From the NCBI GenBank assembly GCA_965178125.1, contig OZ237770.1, positions 310,001-374,000 of the forward strand: a stretch of DNA of 64,000 bases, in the 5' to 3' direction. Of the stretch, positions 43,501-56,055 are shown piece by piece; within the stretch, counting starts at the first letter, position 1; each line of letters starts with the position of its first letter. The notes beneath the pieces are model-generated. The model was not told the DNA's origin and did not search any database. It saw only the letters and a program-made list of their open reading frames with translations. Source of the DNA: Bilabrum cf. latius. Taxonomy: Eukaryota > Bigyra: Bicosoecida > Bigyra > Bicosoecida. The translations under genes and the position numbers were made by a program.

Positions 43501-45555
43501 GGGAACGGCCGCAGGCCATGCAGACGCGTCAAACGAAAGCACAAAATCAATGTGCCCGCGACTCACAGGCAAGCGCTGTGCCCACCTCGACGATCGAGAC
43601 CACGACCGGTCCCACACGTCATCGTCGTCCGGCATGCATCGCAGCTGGGGGCTCCGCACTGCGCCGTGTGGGAACCCGGCCCCGCCATACATAGGACCGG
43701 AAATGCCCTGCACGATCGGTCGAACAGAGCCCAAGGCAGGCACCTGCGCCAGGCGATCGTTCCCGTACAGCCTCTCGTCCTGCACCAGACCAGGATATCC
43801 AAGCCAGTACGAGTACCATTGCCGCGCCTGGCTCGCCACTAGAGCCCACCCATCTCGTGCGACTGCATCAGCACCAGCAGCCGTCCCTGCTGCCGCTAGG
43901 GAGGCGTCCTTCTCCAGATCAACGTCTACCGCAATTCGGTCCGGGTCGTTGCACACCGCAATGCACCTGGGACGCTCCTGGAAATACCCGTGGGGATAGG
44001 TCCGTGAGCACTTCCATGCCCCGCCGTGCACGGTTGGCAAGGACACGTTCGGATGGGGAGGGACTGCCCGGAGGAGCGCAGGGCCCCGGTACACGGCATA
44101 TGGGCCATGTAGTAGCGCGTTAGACATTGTTGGATACTGCTGCTGCTCTTGGTGCTTCAAGTGCGCTGCTGCATCGTGCTGACGAGCAGCAGTGTCGCTA
44201 TGCTGCAGCCCACCATGCGTTGCCTGGCTCGTTGCGGCACTCGACTCATTCGCCCAGCGGCCGCGCACTGCTGGCACGTAATAGTCCGATGGCAAGTAGC
44301 CTCTCACGATGGATCCGATCGAGAATCCAGCCCCATTCTGTGCCAGCGGCATGTCAACGGGCAGCAAGTCTGCGTTATACACATCTCGATCCAGGCTGTA
44401 AGTGAGGGCACAGCCGACGACACCTGTCGGAAACAGCTGCCTGATATCCGATGAGATGTATGAATCCACGGATTTGCGGTAACTTGGGGCGCTTGAATTT
44501 GTTTCAGAGCCCACGTCTGGCCTACAGCTCCTGGCCTTTATGCAGCTGACATCCTCAAGAAACACAAGCTGAGCGTCGGGTGCGATTGGTGCCAGCCCGA
44601 CGTAGTCTCCGCACTGCATGGGCTTGTACGATCGAGCGACATCCCGAGACACCGCTTCATGCTCGTCCTATCTCACCCGAGTGGCGGGGACATTGACAGC
44701 CTGCACGATCACGTGTCCTCTATTCACCCTCCACGGGTAGTCAGCTGGATCACCTGAAGCGGTTGCATTCGGGCCAACTGGCAGCACGGCAACGGTGCCA
44801 GGGGGCCAGATTGTAGTGACTGACTGCTGCCATGATAGCGAGTACGCCATGGAGGGGAGGCCATCCCGTGCCACTGGCTTGAGGGCCCGGCCCGCGCACG
44901 TCGCGGCCGCGTGCACCCATCCCTATGATGCTCCCCTGTGTCCCTGTCGGAGCTCGTTGAAGCCATCCAGAGGGCCGGAAAACGGGACGATGGGGGCGGG
45001 ACAATGCGTCTTATTTGACGTTGCGGGCTGACTGTCTCCGAATGTCCTGGGCCATAGCACCGTCTGCCTGCACGTGTCGTTCCAAGGGATGCGCACTCCA
45101 GCGGGTGTGCAGTCTGGGTCGAAGGTGCGGCGGGGGCACTCGACAACCGACGCAGATGCGCACACTAAATTGAGTCGGTCGTTCGTTCCTCGAAATAGCA
45201 TTAACTGCGAGGAGGCCTGCACTGAGTCGTAGGGCTGGAAGGGGAAGCCGCTCGCGAGCACAGAGGCCGGTGGTGCTCTTGCGCCGGGCCAGACTCCGTT
45301 GTCAGTACGAGACCACAGCTGCATCTGGTTTGTCAAGAGGGACAAGCCGGCCTGCCGCGGTTGCGTAAAGAGGACCCAGTGCTCCACGGTGAATGGCTCT
45401 GCGGAGCGCACGGGGGGAGCGACTGCCGGCCATCCGGTTTGCAGCGGCCCAGAGGACAAGGGCTGGCCTTGGCGCGACGATTCCGCGGCGATCCCAACCA
45501 TGCTAGTGAACACGCTCTTATCTTGATAATCTAATTTCTATTTCGATGGGGGCAT
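40537..45555 (-). CDS. Large polytopic membrane protein of unknown family, 13 in-frame TAGs
   Basis: ATG 45555-45553 to TGA 40539-40537, 1,672 aa, no intron. The N-terminal ~800 residues are Cys-containing and Trp/Pro-rich like an ectodomain (NCxx, NAT and NDT sites), with no signal peptide at this start; an upstream exon is possible. A four-span hydrophobic region lies at about residues 865-960, then a Ser/Gln-rich loop, then two or three hydrophobic segments at the C-terminus (LFDVAVVCSALVWAVLCSLG ... AGVAVGASVVAIAATL). TAGs at 45540, 44925, 44670, 43446, 43359, 43146, 42687, 42636, 42522, 42300, 41838, 41505 and 41214 (high coordinates) share one frame; no TAA or TGA occurs in the 5 kb. 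I recognise no family. A channel, transporter or receptor would fit the topology. Confidence 0.75.
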
Positions 45556-46219
45556 GCCGGGTCCTCTCGGCCATCTCAGCTATGTCCAGCCCACTGGTTG
45601 ACTGTGCAGCGTGTCGCCGGGCCAAGGATGACGTGCCAGGCTGCAATCACCAACTGAAGCATCGATGGTCGAAGAAGAGTAGTTTAGTATCCTATGTGTA
45701 TCAGTGCAGTGCCTGCCACCCAATGTTAGCGATGTAATACGTGGCGTTGAGTACCATGTTGCTGCGATGGTGGTTCACTGAGATTTGTGCGGTCAGTTCG
45801 TTTGCAATTAGAGCAAGGATGCATACTCGCAGGCACTGCTGAGACTCACAATTACACATGAACCTATGATCATAGGAAGCATTCGTACGGATGAAATTAG
45901 CTAGAGGGCTAGAACTCGATATCTAGGGATCCTGCAGATGCATTGCATCTAGGACGCTTTCTCCTTCTGCAAAGCAATTTATCAATCCTATAATCAAGGG
46001 TGGAAGAATCTTGTTAAACATTTATACCCAATCAAGTATACATACGTACCATAAACTGGCACGATTTGGATGTGCGCACCAGAACATTTTGCACCGGTGG
46101 TTCGCAAAGCTGAACCTTCATGAAGCCATACATTGCAGCTGCGGCGCTGCTCTCGGGTGTGCCGCAATACTGCCAATAGTAAGCTGAGTATCACATACTT
46201 GGACACGTAGTACAGTGCC
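45556..46219. other. Intergenic, no gene seen
   Basis: Contains the presumed promoter of the large membrane protein gene and the 3' flank of the ankyrin gene ending at 46220. The frame of the membrane gene stays open upstream to a TGA near 45778 without another ATG. Confidence 0.5.
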
Positions 46220-47974
46220 TTACTTTCCCTTGCTCTCCCTTCGTTCCCACTCAGCCTCCCTAAGCAGCCTTGCGCACTCCTCATGGCCACACAACCGAGC
46301 CGCCTCCAGCGGACCCACCACCCTGGTCCCGCCCGCCCCGTCCTCCACCTCGCCCTTGATCTCCAGCCCGCCCGCCAGCTTGCCCAGCTTCAGCCTCTTG
46401 GCCAGCTCCATGGGTCTGCCTCTCAGCACGCACTCAAACACCATGCCCGCGTCCCTCTTGGCCTCTACCCCTCTCCTCCATCGTGTGAGCTGCCGGGCCA
46501 TGGATCCGAGCAAGTGCTCCAGGCGAGCAAGAAATGCACCAGGCACCCGCTCTGATCCGATCCTCTACCCCCCTCTCGCCTTCGTCCCCAAAATCTCCCT
46601 CAGTTTCTTCGTGAAGACATCCCCGCTGCCCCCGCACGCACCCAGGGCCTCCTTGAGCTCTGAGCATTTTGAGGGACACAGGCTAGGCGCCGTGAACTTG
46701 ACCGAGTAATTCAGGGCCTGCAATGGGTGCGATGAGTAGTAATCGAGTGGCAGGCCCTGCATTTTGACTCATGGACACTGTGCATGTCAACGTGACATGG
46801 GAATCGAATCATGCCGAGGACACCCCTTCATTCAAACGTAAATTGCTCACACCTCCGTGGGCGTACATCAGCGCTCCCGCGTCTGCCAGCACTGCCACCG
46901 CGAGCATGTGCCCCCCTTTGCTCGCGAGGTGAAGGGGCCGGTGGGTCGATACCTGCTGGTCCGTGAATACAACACACAAGGATGATGCAGTCTAGGATAA
47001 GGCGGCCGAAATGGGAGGGTACACTGGGACGAGCGGGGCCGGGCTGTTGCCCGCGCAGGGTGCAATGGGACATTAAAACGAGATCTAACCGAGGTTGCTT
47101 CCACATTGGCCCCTGCACTACACAAGATCCTGCAGACCTCTGCGTGCCCCCCTCCTGCTGCCAGGTGCAGCGCTGTCAGCCTTTCCTGCGCGTATCGCGT
47201 GTGTGCAGGAGCATAGATGGATCCAGATTGGTGAAGCATGCACGCCCAGGAATACTATAAAAGCATTGGAGCGCATCGATCGAGCATGTATGTCAACGCG
47301 CTACGAACGTCTCGATCCAAGCTTGACTTCCAAGCTTGACTTCACATTAAGCAGGTAGTACAACTTCGGTTGCCTCTCACGTTGCAGGTCACAGTGACGG
47401 ATGCGCCCGCACGTACTAGCACCCGGCAGGCAGGTGCGTTGCCAGTTTCCGCCGCAACGTGTAATGGAGTCTTGTATTCCTGGCGACATAGAAGTGGCAG
47501 TGGAATGGCGCTAAAGCGCCGGGTCTGTGGGATTGAAAGTCGGGGGATGGGTCGTCATGCCTGGGGCGAGGGTTGATAGGCCCATGGTGCGGTCTCACCT
47601 TGTCTCTGGAATCTATGCAGGGAGAAGGACAGGACCCGAGCAGAATCTGCAGGCTCTATCCGTGCGTGTCGGCGGCACAAGCTGCGGCATAGTGCAACGC
47701 AGTCTTGCCCTCCTGCGACCTTGGATGGCGACCGGTGCCAGTGCCGGTGGGAGGAAGCGATCAGGGTGCAAGACGTGCTCGCCATCGGCGGCGTCTTGGA
47801 GAATTAGATGCAAGGCACGTGGAACTGCAAACACATACTGTGCTGCAAAGCTGACAGCCCTGGTTGGAATCTCACACCATCCTTGAGCTCTGGACGCGCG
47901 CCTGCAAAGCGGAGCTGCATGCACACCTCGGGGTGCCCAACCCTAGCAGCTTCGTGAGCCATCAGCCTACCTTG
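46220..47974 (-). CDS. Multi-exon ankyrin protein with the cap module (5' end unresolved)
   Basis: Exons 47974-47876, 47712-47599, 47479-47381, 47185-47090, 46952-46851 and 46756-46220, all phase 0, each internal exon about one ankyrin repeat (33, 38, 33, 32, 34 codons): LMAHEAARVGHPEVCMQL, GKTALHYAAACAADTHG, KTPLHVAAETGNAPACRVL, LTALHLAAGGGHAEVCRIL, HRPLHLASKGGHMLAVAVL. The last exon has a Cys-rich helical part, then the cap (GRPMELAKRLKLGKLAGGLE ... VGPLEAARLCGHEECARLL) and TAA 46222-46220. TAGs in exon 2 (DTHG*SLQILLG) and at 46567-46565 are in frame. The first exon is not identified; one upstream near 48.0 kb or linkage to the LRR gene is possible. Confidence 0.75.
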
Positions 47975-48458
47975 CTGCAATACCGGACCTATTGATACTT
48001 TGTACTGAACTTGACGGACGAGTGCATTCGAGCCCAATAATCCACAGTTTTGTTGCAGAAGGGTATTAGATTGTCTTACATTCTAGATGTTGAGGATCGC
48101 ATTGTCAGGAATCTTTGCGAGGCAATCTTTCACATTATCAAAAATACTAGACCGTATGGCGGCAATCAGATCCTCTTGCAGTGCCAACTATGGACTGCGG
48201 GTAAATTGATTGGCTGCCAGGAACAGAGGTGGTCCTTCGCAACTTGAAACTATATCGTTTGAGGCGCTTCTCTGCCGAAGAACTGTTGCTGAGAAATCTC
48301 ACAAGTCCAAAGGTTCAGCCATCCTAAGAGGGCAGCTGTTCAGATTATTCGTCTGCCCCCCTAATACTTTCCATCACTCAATTGCAGGTGCACTGCACTG
48401 GGTTGGATCGGACCAAAGTGAACTCTGTTGTACATGCCGCAATATATTCGCTAAATAC

Positions 48459-51377
48459 TCACCTTTTTGCTAAATACTCCGCCAAAACCTTCACACACTC
48501 GTCGTGCCCTCCCAATCGAGCCGCCTCCAGCGGACCCACCACCCTGGACCCGCCCGCCCCGTCCTCCACCTCGCCCTCCATCTCCAGCCCGCCCGCCAGC
48601 TTGCCCAGCCTCAGCCTTTTGCCCAGCTCCATGGGCCTGCCCTCACTCGCTGCCTGAAAAACCACGCCAGCATCCCTCTTGGCCTCCACTGCCCTCCTCC
48701 ACCCTATCAGAGCCCCCCGCCTGTGACCCGCCCCCCCCTCCAGCACGGAATTGCACAGCCCACCCAGCCCTGGATGCTCCGCCCCGCTGGCCCACCGCCC
48801 GATCTCCCGCACCCCATCCAGCACCCACTGCTCCCTGAGAGCCCCTATCAGACCGGGGAACCGAGGAGCCAGCCGCAGAGGGTCGGTGTCACTCATCGCA
48901 TCCTGCATGCCGCGGAGCAGCGACACGATCGATGGTGTGATGAGTGACGTAGCATGCTCCTTGGTGTCAACAGCACCTGCACCTGCACCTTTGCTAGCAA
49001 TTGCACCGTCTGAAGCACCACTTGCACATGCGGGCTGTGACCGTGCACGAATCAGCTGCAAGGCACCCTGTATGGCCTTGCTAGCGAAGTCGCCCGCCAG
49101 CTGACACGACACGCCCGCCCCCTCTGCTGCCAGCTGCATGGCGCACACGGCTTTGGCCACCATCGAGTGCACCTGACTCAGGGAGGGTCTTGATCCGATC
49201 GTCTTGACTTGCCCCGCCCACAACTGCACGACCCTGTGCCTGTGAAGCCCCAGAGCTGTCCTGTGCTCCGGGTCATCCGCGATGGGAGCACGAGGCGCCG
49301 CTGCGATACGGTCGTCTTCCGAGTTGGAAATGAGTCGCAGGAACTGGAGAGATGAAGACAAGAATGCGCGCTCCCGCAGCGTGCTCACTGATGTGAACAA
49401 GTCGGGGATGCCGATGGTCAGGCGCCGGCAGGTGTGGCAGTCCTGCAGCCCAGCAGCGATGGCAGCTAGGCCCTTGTCGTGGATAGTGCTGCCCGACACA
49501 TCCACGCTCTGGATGGAGGCAGTGCGACGGAGCACATCGGCGAGGAGGGGCGCGGTCTCATCGGAGACGATAGAGCCGTTGAGTTCCAGGGACCGAAGGG
49601 CGGGGTGTGACGAGAGTGCTTCGAACAGAGCCACCTTGGGGTACGAGTCTTCGGCTGGTGCTGGTTCACTCCTTGCCCCCTATTCGGTGGCTGTATCTCC
49701 CCATTCACGTCCATCCGTTTCATCGTCTACATCCCCGCTGCTAGAGCCGCTGTCTCTATTACTGGCGCTGGGCATGGCACGCCTCGACACCCCGGGGGCT
49801 TGCTCGACCCCGGTCGGTTCCACGTCGTCATCGAGGTGCAGGGACAGGTCACGCAGCGTGCTGTTGTGGGCCAGCCCGACCGCGAGAGACAGAGCTTCCT
49901 TGAGGCCGGCCTCTGCGCCTGCCAGCGAGAGTCGCTGCAGTGCGATGCACCCGTTGCACTCCAGCGCGGCCCCCAGCTCCTGGGCCCCTCCCCCGCTGAG
50001 GACGTCTGCATTGCCGGAGAGGTCTAGGCTTTGTAGCGTGCTGTTTGACTGCAGACCGATCCCGAGGGCCTGCCCACCCTCCGGGCCGATGTCATTCCCG
50101 CTCAGGTCGAGATTTTGTAGCGTGCTGTTTCGAGCCAGCATCTCCCCGAAGGCCTCCCCACCCTCCTCCTCTATGCCGCAATCAGACAGGACGATCGTCT
50201 AGAGCTGGCAGGCGGGGCTCCTCATCCTCCACGCGATGAGCCGAGCAGCGGTATCCCCGATGTTTGCCTCAGTCACTTCGAGGTGCTAGAGGCCGCGGGT
50301 CCCGGCAGGGGGCTCCGCCTCCACCAGCTGCAGCACCGAGGCGCCTGTCACGGGACTGTTCCCCAGCCGCAGGGATCTGAGCGAGCATCCCGTGGGCGAA
50401 GCAAGTGCTTGGGCGAGCACGCCCACGGTCGCATCTCCCGTGGTCCTGGCCCCGAACAGGTCGAGGTGCTCCAGGGCGAGCGTGCGCCTCGTCGTCCCCT
50501 GCACGACTCCGGCCGCCAGCTGGAGCGCACCCGATGGAGAGAGTGCAATGTTGCGGAGTTGTAGGTGTTTTAGGCTGCTGTTAGTCGCGAGAGACTCCCC
50601 CAGCGCGCGCGCGGATTGATCGGTCCACGTGGATCTGGAGAGGTTCAGCCGAGTGAGCGCGGAGTTCTCGCTCATGGCTCCCGCAACTGCTTGCACGTTG
50701 GTGTAACTCTACATACCACTCAGATCCAGTGATAGAAGGGAGGTATTGTGCCTGAGCGCAGTGCCAAGCTGGATCCCATACTGTCCCATCATCTCACACG
50801 CGGGAAGCTTGAGGTGCTGCAGCGCTCTGCTGGAGCCAAGTGACGCGATCAAACCAGGCACGTCTTCCGAACGATCCGACAAACCATGCAGTGTGACCTC
50901 ATTCATGTTTTTCACGCGTTGCAGTCCACATCGAACTCCAGCGCCTGTGTCGACCTCGGCTCGGGCAACCCCTGGCCTGCTGAAGATTGCTTGCAAAACC
51001 CTCGCACCCAAAACATCAAGGTAGCTGCATTGCACAATTTTGATTGATTGGATTGGGGCTCGACAGGCTGCAACGCAACCTGAAAACTGAGTGGAACCCT
51101 CGCCAAGAAATATGCACTCTTCGAATCGAAGGTCCTAAAGGCTGGTGTTACCACGAAGTGCTCGGCCTAGCCAGCTGTACACGGATGGCGCAAATGAAAA
51201 CCTGCGTATCTCCAAGCGCCGCAGCTCGGAAGACTTTGCGATCGCGTCGGCAAGTCGCAGGTCCTACGTACTGTAGCTCGCACGCTGCAATGAAAGTGAC
51301 TGGCATCCACTGCGGACCAGGCTGATCGCAAGATCCCCAGCTCGATTGGAGTTCTCAAGTGACGGCCCTGCACTCAT
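48459..51377 (-). CDS. LRR protein with C-terminal ankyrin cap module
   Basis: ATG 51377-51375 to TGA 48459, one exon, 972 aa. The N-terminal ~600 residues are ribonuclease-inhibitor/NLR-type leucine-rich repeats (NTSLLSLDLSGM, NSALTRLNLSRS, NSTLQNLDLSGNDIGPEGG). The C-terminal part has the shared cap (GRPMELGKRLRLGKLAGGLE ... VGPLEAARLGGHDECVKVL). TAGs at 51266, 51137, 50711, 50288, 50201 and 49682 (high coordinates) sit in LRR consensus positions such as NTSL*DLRF, RGL*HLEV and CQL*TIVL, where Gln is common. The end AAAAAGGTGAGT could be TGA or a splice donor (phase 2); I chose the stop. Recognition or signalling scaffold by family; partner unknown. Confidence 0.85.
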
Positions 51378-51540
51378 TCGAACGGATGCCTGGGCAGGGC
51401 AAGAAGTACAGGTTCGCGATTAGGCCTAGAGGCAACCGGAAGAATCCTATAATTTCATTCAAGTTGGACGATCCGATCATGTAGCCTCGCACCAGCATGC
51501 CAGCGTGGCAACGCCACAGTATACTCGAATTGTATCAATC

Positions 51541-53476
51541 TCAACCTTTTAGCACCAGCTCCATCCACCTCCGGCGACAGGTCTCCTCCGCAGCGGCCAG
51601 GCGATCTGCAACCAGCGACCACTGGCACTCTCCCGAGCCGTACCCCGAGCAGCTGCCCATGCCAGCGCTCGTCGCGCCAACCACTTGAACGTTGATCATC
51701 TCTTTCACGCACTCGTCATGTCCCCCCAACCGAGCCGCTTCCAAAGGACCCACCACACTGGTCCCGCCCGCCCCATCCTCCACCTCGCTCTTCATCTCCA
51801 GCCCGCCCGCCAGCACGCCCAGCCTCAGCCTCTTGGCCAGCTCCATGGGCCTGCCCTCTTTGGCCGCCTGGAACACCATGCCAGCATCCCTCTTGGCTTC
51901 ATAGCACCGTCTGAAGTCCACGAGACGAGCGACTCTCAGGTACCTCCTCCTGGTCGCAGGCGGGACAATCTGCACCGGCATGGTCGCAAGATCCGGAGCC
52001 GAATCACCTAACGATCCGATCCAATGACGGGGTGCCCCCTGATGAGCTCTGCATAGCTCCAGCACAAACCGGAACTGGCTCCCGCCTTCCCCGCAGCACC
52101 AGGCCGCCCTCCGCACGGCCATGGCCCGTAGCAGCCCCTGCACTTCGATCCACGCGCTGCCGCACGTCCACAATTCATGCCACGCGTCATCCTGATCCGG
52201 ACTGGGCACCGTTGATCCCGATGGCCTATCAGGCAAGCTTACCTCGGCGTCGGTGCAGGGCGCAGCCTGCGTCTGTTCCCCTGGCCCTTGCTCGTCCTCG
52301 TTGGCTGCCTCACCACTGGGACTGGCACCGGCAACGGCACTGGTACTAGCATCATTGTATTCGTGTTCCATCGCGCGTTGCCCTCGCACCTTGCTAAAGA
52401 GGCCACTTGCGGCGCTCACCGGGTTCATTGCCCGCAGCCTGGCAAGAAGGGAGGTGGCGCTCACCGGGTTCATTGCTTGCAGCCTGTCGAGAACGGAGGT
52501 AGGAAGCAGCAGCCCATGCTCGCCTTCATCTTGCTCGCCCTGGAGCAAGTGCTCGGGTGCTCGCTTCTTGGCCGTGGTAGAGTGCAGAGGGCAGGAGGGG
52601 CCCTCCGTAGGACCATCCGTGGGGGTTCGGAGCAGGCATCGGTGTGACGAGTGATTTGGGTCCAGGACGGCGGCCACGAGAAACGAGTCGCACTGCTTGG
52701 TCGCCGCGTGCAGCACCGCGCGGCTGATCTTTTCGGGCGGCTGCTTCGACAGGTAGCTCAGCAGGATAGGTGCGACCTGCGACGCTACTGGCGTTGCGTT
52801 TGCACCACATGCCATCTCAAGTGCGCTTGTTGACCGTTTCTGCGCAGCCCGCACAGGCAATGAAACAAATGCAGCAAGTAGACTGGATCAGAGTCTCCGA
52901 ATTTCCCCGGCCGACTCTTCTAGGCATGTACGCTCTCGGAAGGAGGACAATCACTCGGTAAGCACGTAAATTACTCAAGATTTGTCTAGCTGCTCACTCC
53001 AAATTTGGATCCCATGCGCACGTACATGCACGAGGCGCCGTGATCAAGTAGCGTTCGAGATATATGCTCATTTCCACAAGAGACAGCGATCTGTAGCGGA
53101 GTACGCTACTGCAAAGTACAAAGATAAAGTACGCGTATACGGTATGGGATCGTGATGGCGGGTGCGCACTGGTGTGTTGACCTGTGATGCGGGTAGGCGG
53201 TTGCACTTTCTCCCCTGGCAGTCTCACGATGGCCACACGGGCCAGGCCACGGCAATCCACTGCAGCGCCATGACAGAGCAGTACTTCAACACATTTTTTG
53301 GCATTGTATCGCACCGCGTATCCTAGGGGAACTTGGTCAAACAGCCTGTAGTCTATCAGCAGTCGGTGTGGCTTCGATTCATCTTCAAGGAGAGCTTGCA
53401 GAGTTTCAGAATCATCTTTTTGAATACAAGACGCTAGATCTTTCAGCGAATTTCGGACATGTGAAACTGCTTCCAT
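51541..53476 (-). CDS. Ankyrin protein with cap module, three exons
   Basis: Exons 53476-53228, 53108-52998 and 52839-51541, phase 0; ATG 53476, TGA 51541. Exon 1 encodes MEAVSHVRNSLKDL and an ankyrin unit (PLGYAVRYNAKKCVEVLL). Exon 2 begins with TAG, then RTPLQIAVSCGNEHISRTLL, a textbook ankyrin repeat, so the first codon of this exon is a sense TAG. Exon 3 has a poorly conserved Ser/Glu-rich region with a short internal duplication (LxxMNPVSA twice), a helical region and the cap (GRPMELAKRLRLGVLAGGLE). The same layout is seen in the next two genes of the array. Confidence 0.8.
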
Positions 53477-53757
53477 CGCGTGCGGTAGTAAGCGCTGATC
53501 TGGCGGCAATAGATCTAGTGCCGCTCAGTCGTGGTGACGACGACAGCCAGGAATGGTGCGTGTGTTTGTTTGTTTGGGCAGTCTCCGAGCCTCCTGTGCG
53601 ATCAACGATATCATACTCAATGCGTGGTACAGCAAGCCGATGTCACGGGCAGATGCACTGGGATGCACACCAACGCACCCTGCCAAAGACCGTCGAGCAA
53701 GGCTGAGGATATGCCTGGCAGTGCCAGTGTCCAAGCAAGAGACCCTCCACAATCCGA

Positions 53758-55471
53758 TCAGCCCAGCAGTGGCCCGCGCTCTTCCTTCTCCACGATCCGC
53801 GCCCCCACTCCCAGCTACTTCAGCGCTCGGAACCGACTCCGCATCTGCCTGCGCCAGTCGGGGTCCTCGGGATCGTCAAACGCGTGCTCCTCCACGTACT
53901 GGTCGAGCCAAGTCTGATCTGCCTTGCGCACACGCATGACAGCCTTCAGAGCAGACTTGATGGACCCCCCTGCCTTCGTTTGCGCGAGTGCCGCCTCCGC
54001 CAGCACCTTCACGCACTCGTCGTGCCCCCCCAACCGAGCCGCCTCCAGCGGACCCACCACCCTGGTCCCGCCCGCCCCGTCCTTCACCTCGCCCTCCATC
54101 TCCAGCCCGCCCGCCAGCACGCCGAGCCTCAGCCTCTTGGCCAGCTCCATGGGCCGCCCATGGCTTGCTGCCTGGACCACCATGCCCGCGTCCCTCTTGG
54201 CCTCATGGCATCTCCTGAAGGCCAGAAGCCGATCGGTCCGCTTATACCTCTTGCGCACTTCTCCTGCGGCGTAACCTCTCTCGCATAGTATAGCGATGAG
54301 CTTGTGGATGGATCCGTGGCACTGCACTGCAGCGCGCTTGATGGCACTGGCGGCCTGCCGGAGTGCGGGCACCTCGATTCGCATCCCGACGCTGAAGTCG
54401 CTGCCGTTGCCTCCTTCGTATTCGGCCCACTGGTCCATGGTCGGGTACATCGTGCAGCTTTCCGTCGGATCAAGTGCCGCCAGATTCTCCTGCAGAGTGC
54501 CTCTGGGGGCGAGGAGGGGGGCATCGCAGAAACTCTGCTCGTCTGCATCGGGACGCTTGGTGAGTGACGAGAGGTCGCCTCCCTCGGGCATCGGCATCTT
54601 GGACAGGAGCAAGCCCGGGTGCGAGTCCTTGACAGCATCCAAGGCTGCAATCATATCTCCTGCTCGGCCACATGATGCCAGGTTCAGGACGAATCGGAAG
54701 ACCCGCGGGCGTGACAGGGAGCCGATTGACTTGGCCATCCTCGCCTTGATGTCAGCAGGCACTTGCGGCTCCAAGGCCACTTGGAATGCGCTGATTCCCC
54801 ACTGCGGCAATTTTGATCAATATGGTTTGGACTAGTGTATGTTCAGTGCCTCAGATTCTAAGCTTACTTCGCAGTCTCAGGTCCTGTCGAGCGAAAATGT
54901 ATAGTAGATGGTGCGTTAGCGTACGTTGGAAGTTGCTTACCCACTCTGCTTTGCAGTGACCATTTCCAGGGTGTAATGGGTCTGCTCCTGCCTTGCTCAG
55001 CACATCAACCATATCTGAACTTGGGCAGCGGATCGCGTTCACTAGCGGCGAGATCGGCTGCGGGAGAATACTGGCTCGATTAGGGCAAGGCATCCCAGGA
55101 TGTGTGTCATGAATCTCACAAATATACTAATATTAAACAATACGATTACTCACTGTTTCGGCACCGTCAGGTTCGTGTACTTTGGAGCTGTTGGGGCAGG
55201 CCCCAGCCGCGAGGAGCTGCTCAGCACAAGCAGTTCGTCCAAGGTCGGCAGCAATGCCCAGTGGAGTTTGCATCGGTTTTTCAGAGCCCATCGCGAACAG
55301 GAAAGCATGTCCAGCTTCTTTGATTTCTGCAAAAGTGAGACATTGCAGCACCACTGCAGCTCGATCGCCGATAGCTTGAAGCATAGCCTTCAACTGTTCA
55401 GGCTTGTCCCTCTTGATAATTTGAACCATGTCAAAGACCTCTTGTTGCACTCTATCGTCGCTCTGACTCAT
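53758..55471 (-). CDS. Ankyrin protein with cap module, three exons
   Basis: Exons 55471-55154, 55057-54941 (117 nt) and 54801-53758, all phase 0; ATG 55471, TGA 53760-53758. Exon 1: MSQSDDRVQQEVFDMVQIIK and ankyrin-like helices (TPLGIAADLGRTACAEQLLA). Exon 2: SPLVNAIRCPSSDMVDVLS. Exon 3: SAFQVALEPQVPADIKARM, a central region, FRRCHEAKRDAGMV, the cap, then a charged tail. TAG 53817-53815 is in frame and the tail continues 17 codons to TGA. Intron sizes and exon borders match the next gene, so the two are recent paralogs. Confidence 0.85.
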
Positions 55472-56055
55472 TCTGATCTTGTAATGCAGGCAAAGGAGTG
55501 ATTGGTTTGAACTGCGTTCTCGGCGGCACACCAGCCGGTTCCGCAGCGAGCACTTGCTCGTCTTCACATTTGTCCAGATTATGACGCTGCCAGGGGGAAC
55601 CTACTTGTACAATTCTAGAATTAGGAAGCCCGTACGGATATATTACCGGTGAATGGTGCTGCGCATTGCGGGAAGTGTTAGTCACAGCCAAAGCAAGCGA
55701 GCATTTCGATAGTTAAGCATATCGCTAGATGCAGGGGCTTCACAGGACCACAAAATGCCGCTATTTGCTATTTTTCAGTCATTGCTACTAGTGGTTCATC
55801 AAAGAATCGATTCTCCCGCCAATCAAGCCGCCCGTCGAGCCAGACACACACACACAAAAGGAACCCTAAGAGACGAGATCTGATCACAGGGAGTGGGCCA
55901 GCATCCGCTGGAACCTATCCCGGAACCTATGCATCCAGATTTTGGATCACCTGTCGATCGTTTGGCCAGCACTGCGCTCCTTCCTCTCTCTCTGTCGCGC
56001 ATCAATCCACTCCCCGTGCATTGCTGCGGTTCCGGCTTCCTGCGATTCCATATTG

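Noticed and set aside
47974-48459. Joining the LRR gene and the next ankyrin gene into one transcript
   Set aside because: A GTGAGT follows the last LRR-gene codons, but it would be phase 2 while the next exon starts in phase 0, and no linking exon was found. TGA was taken as the end.
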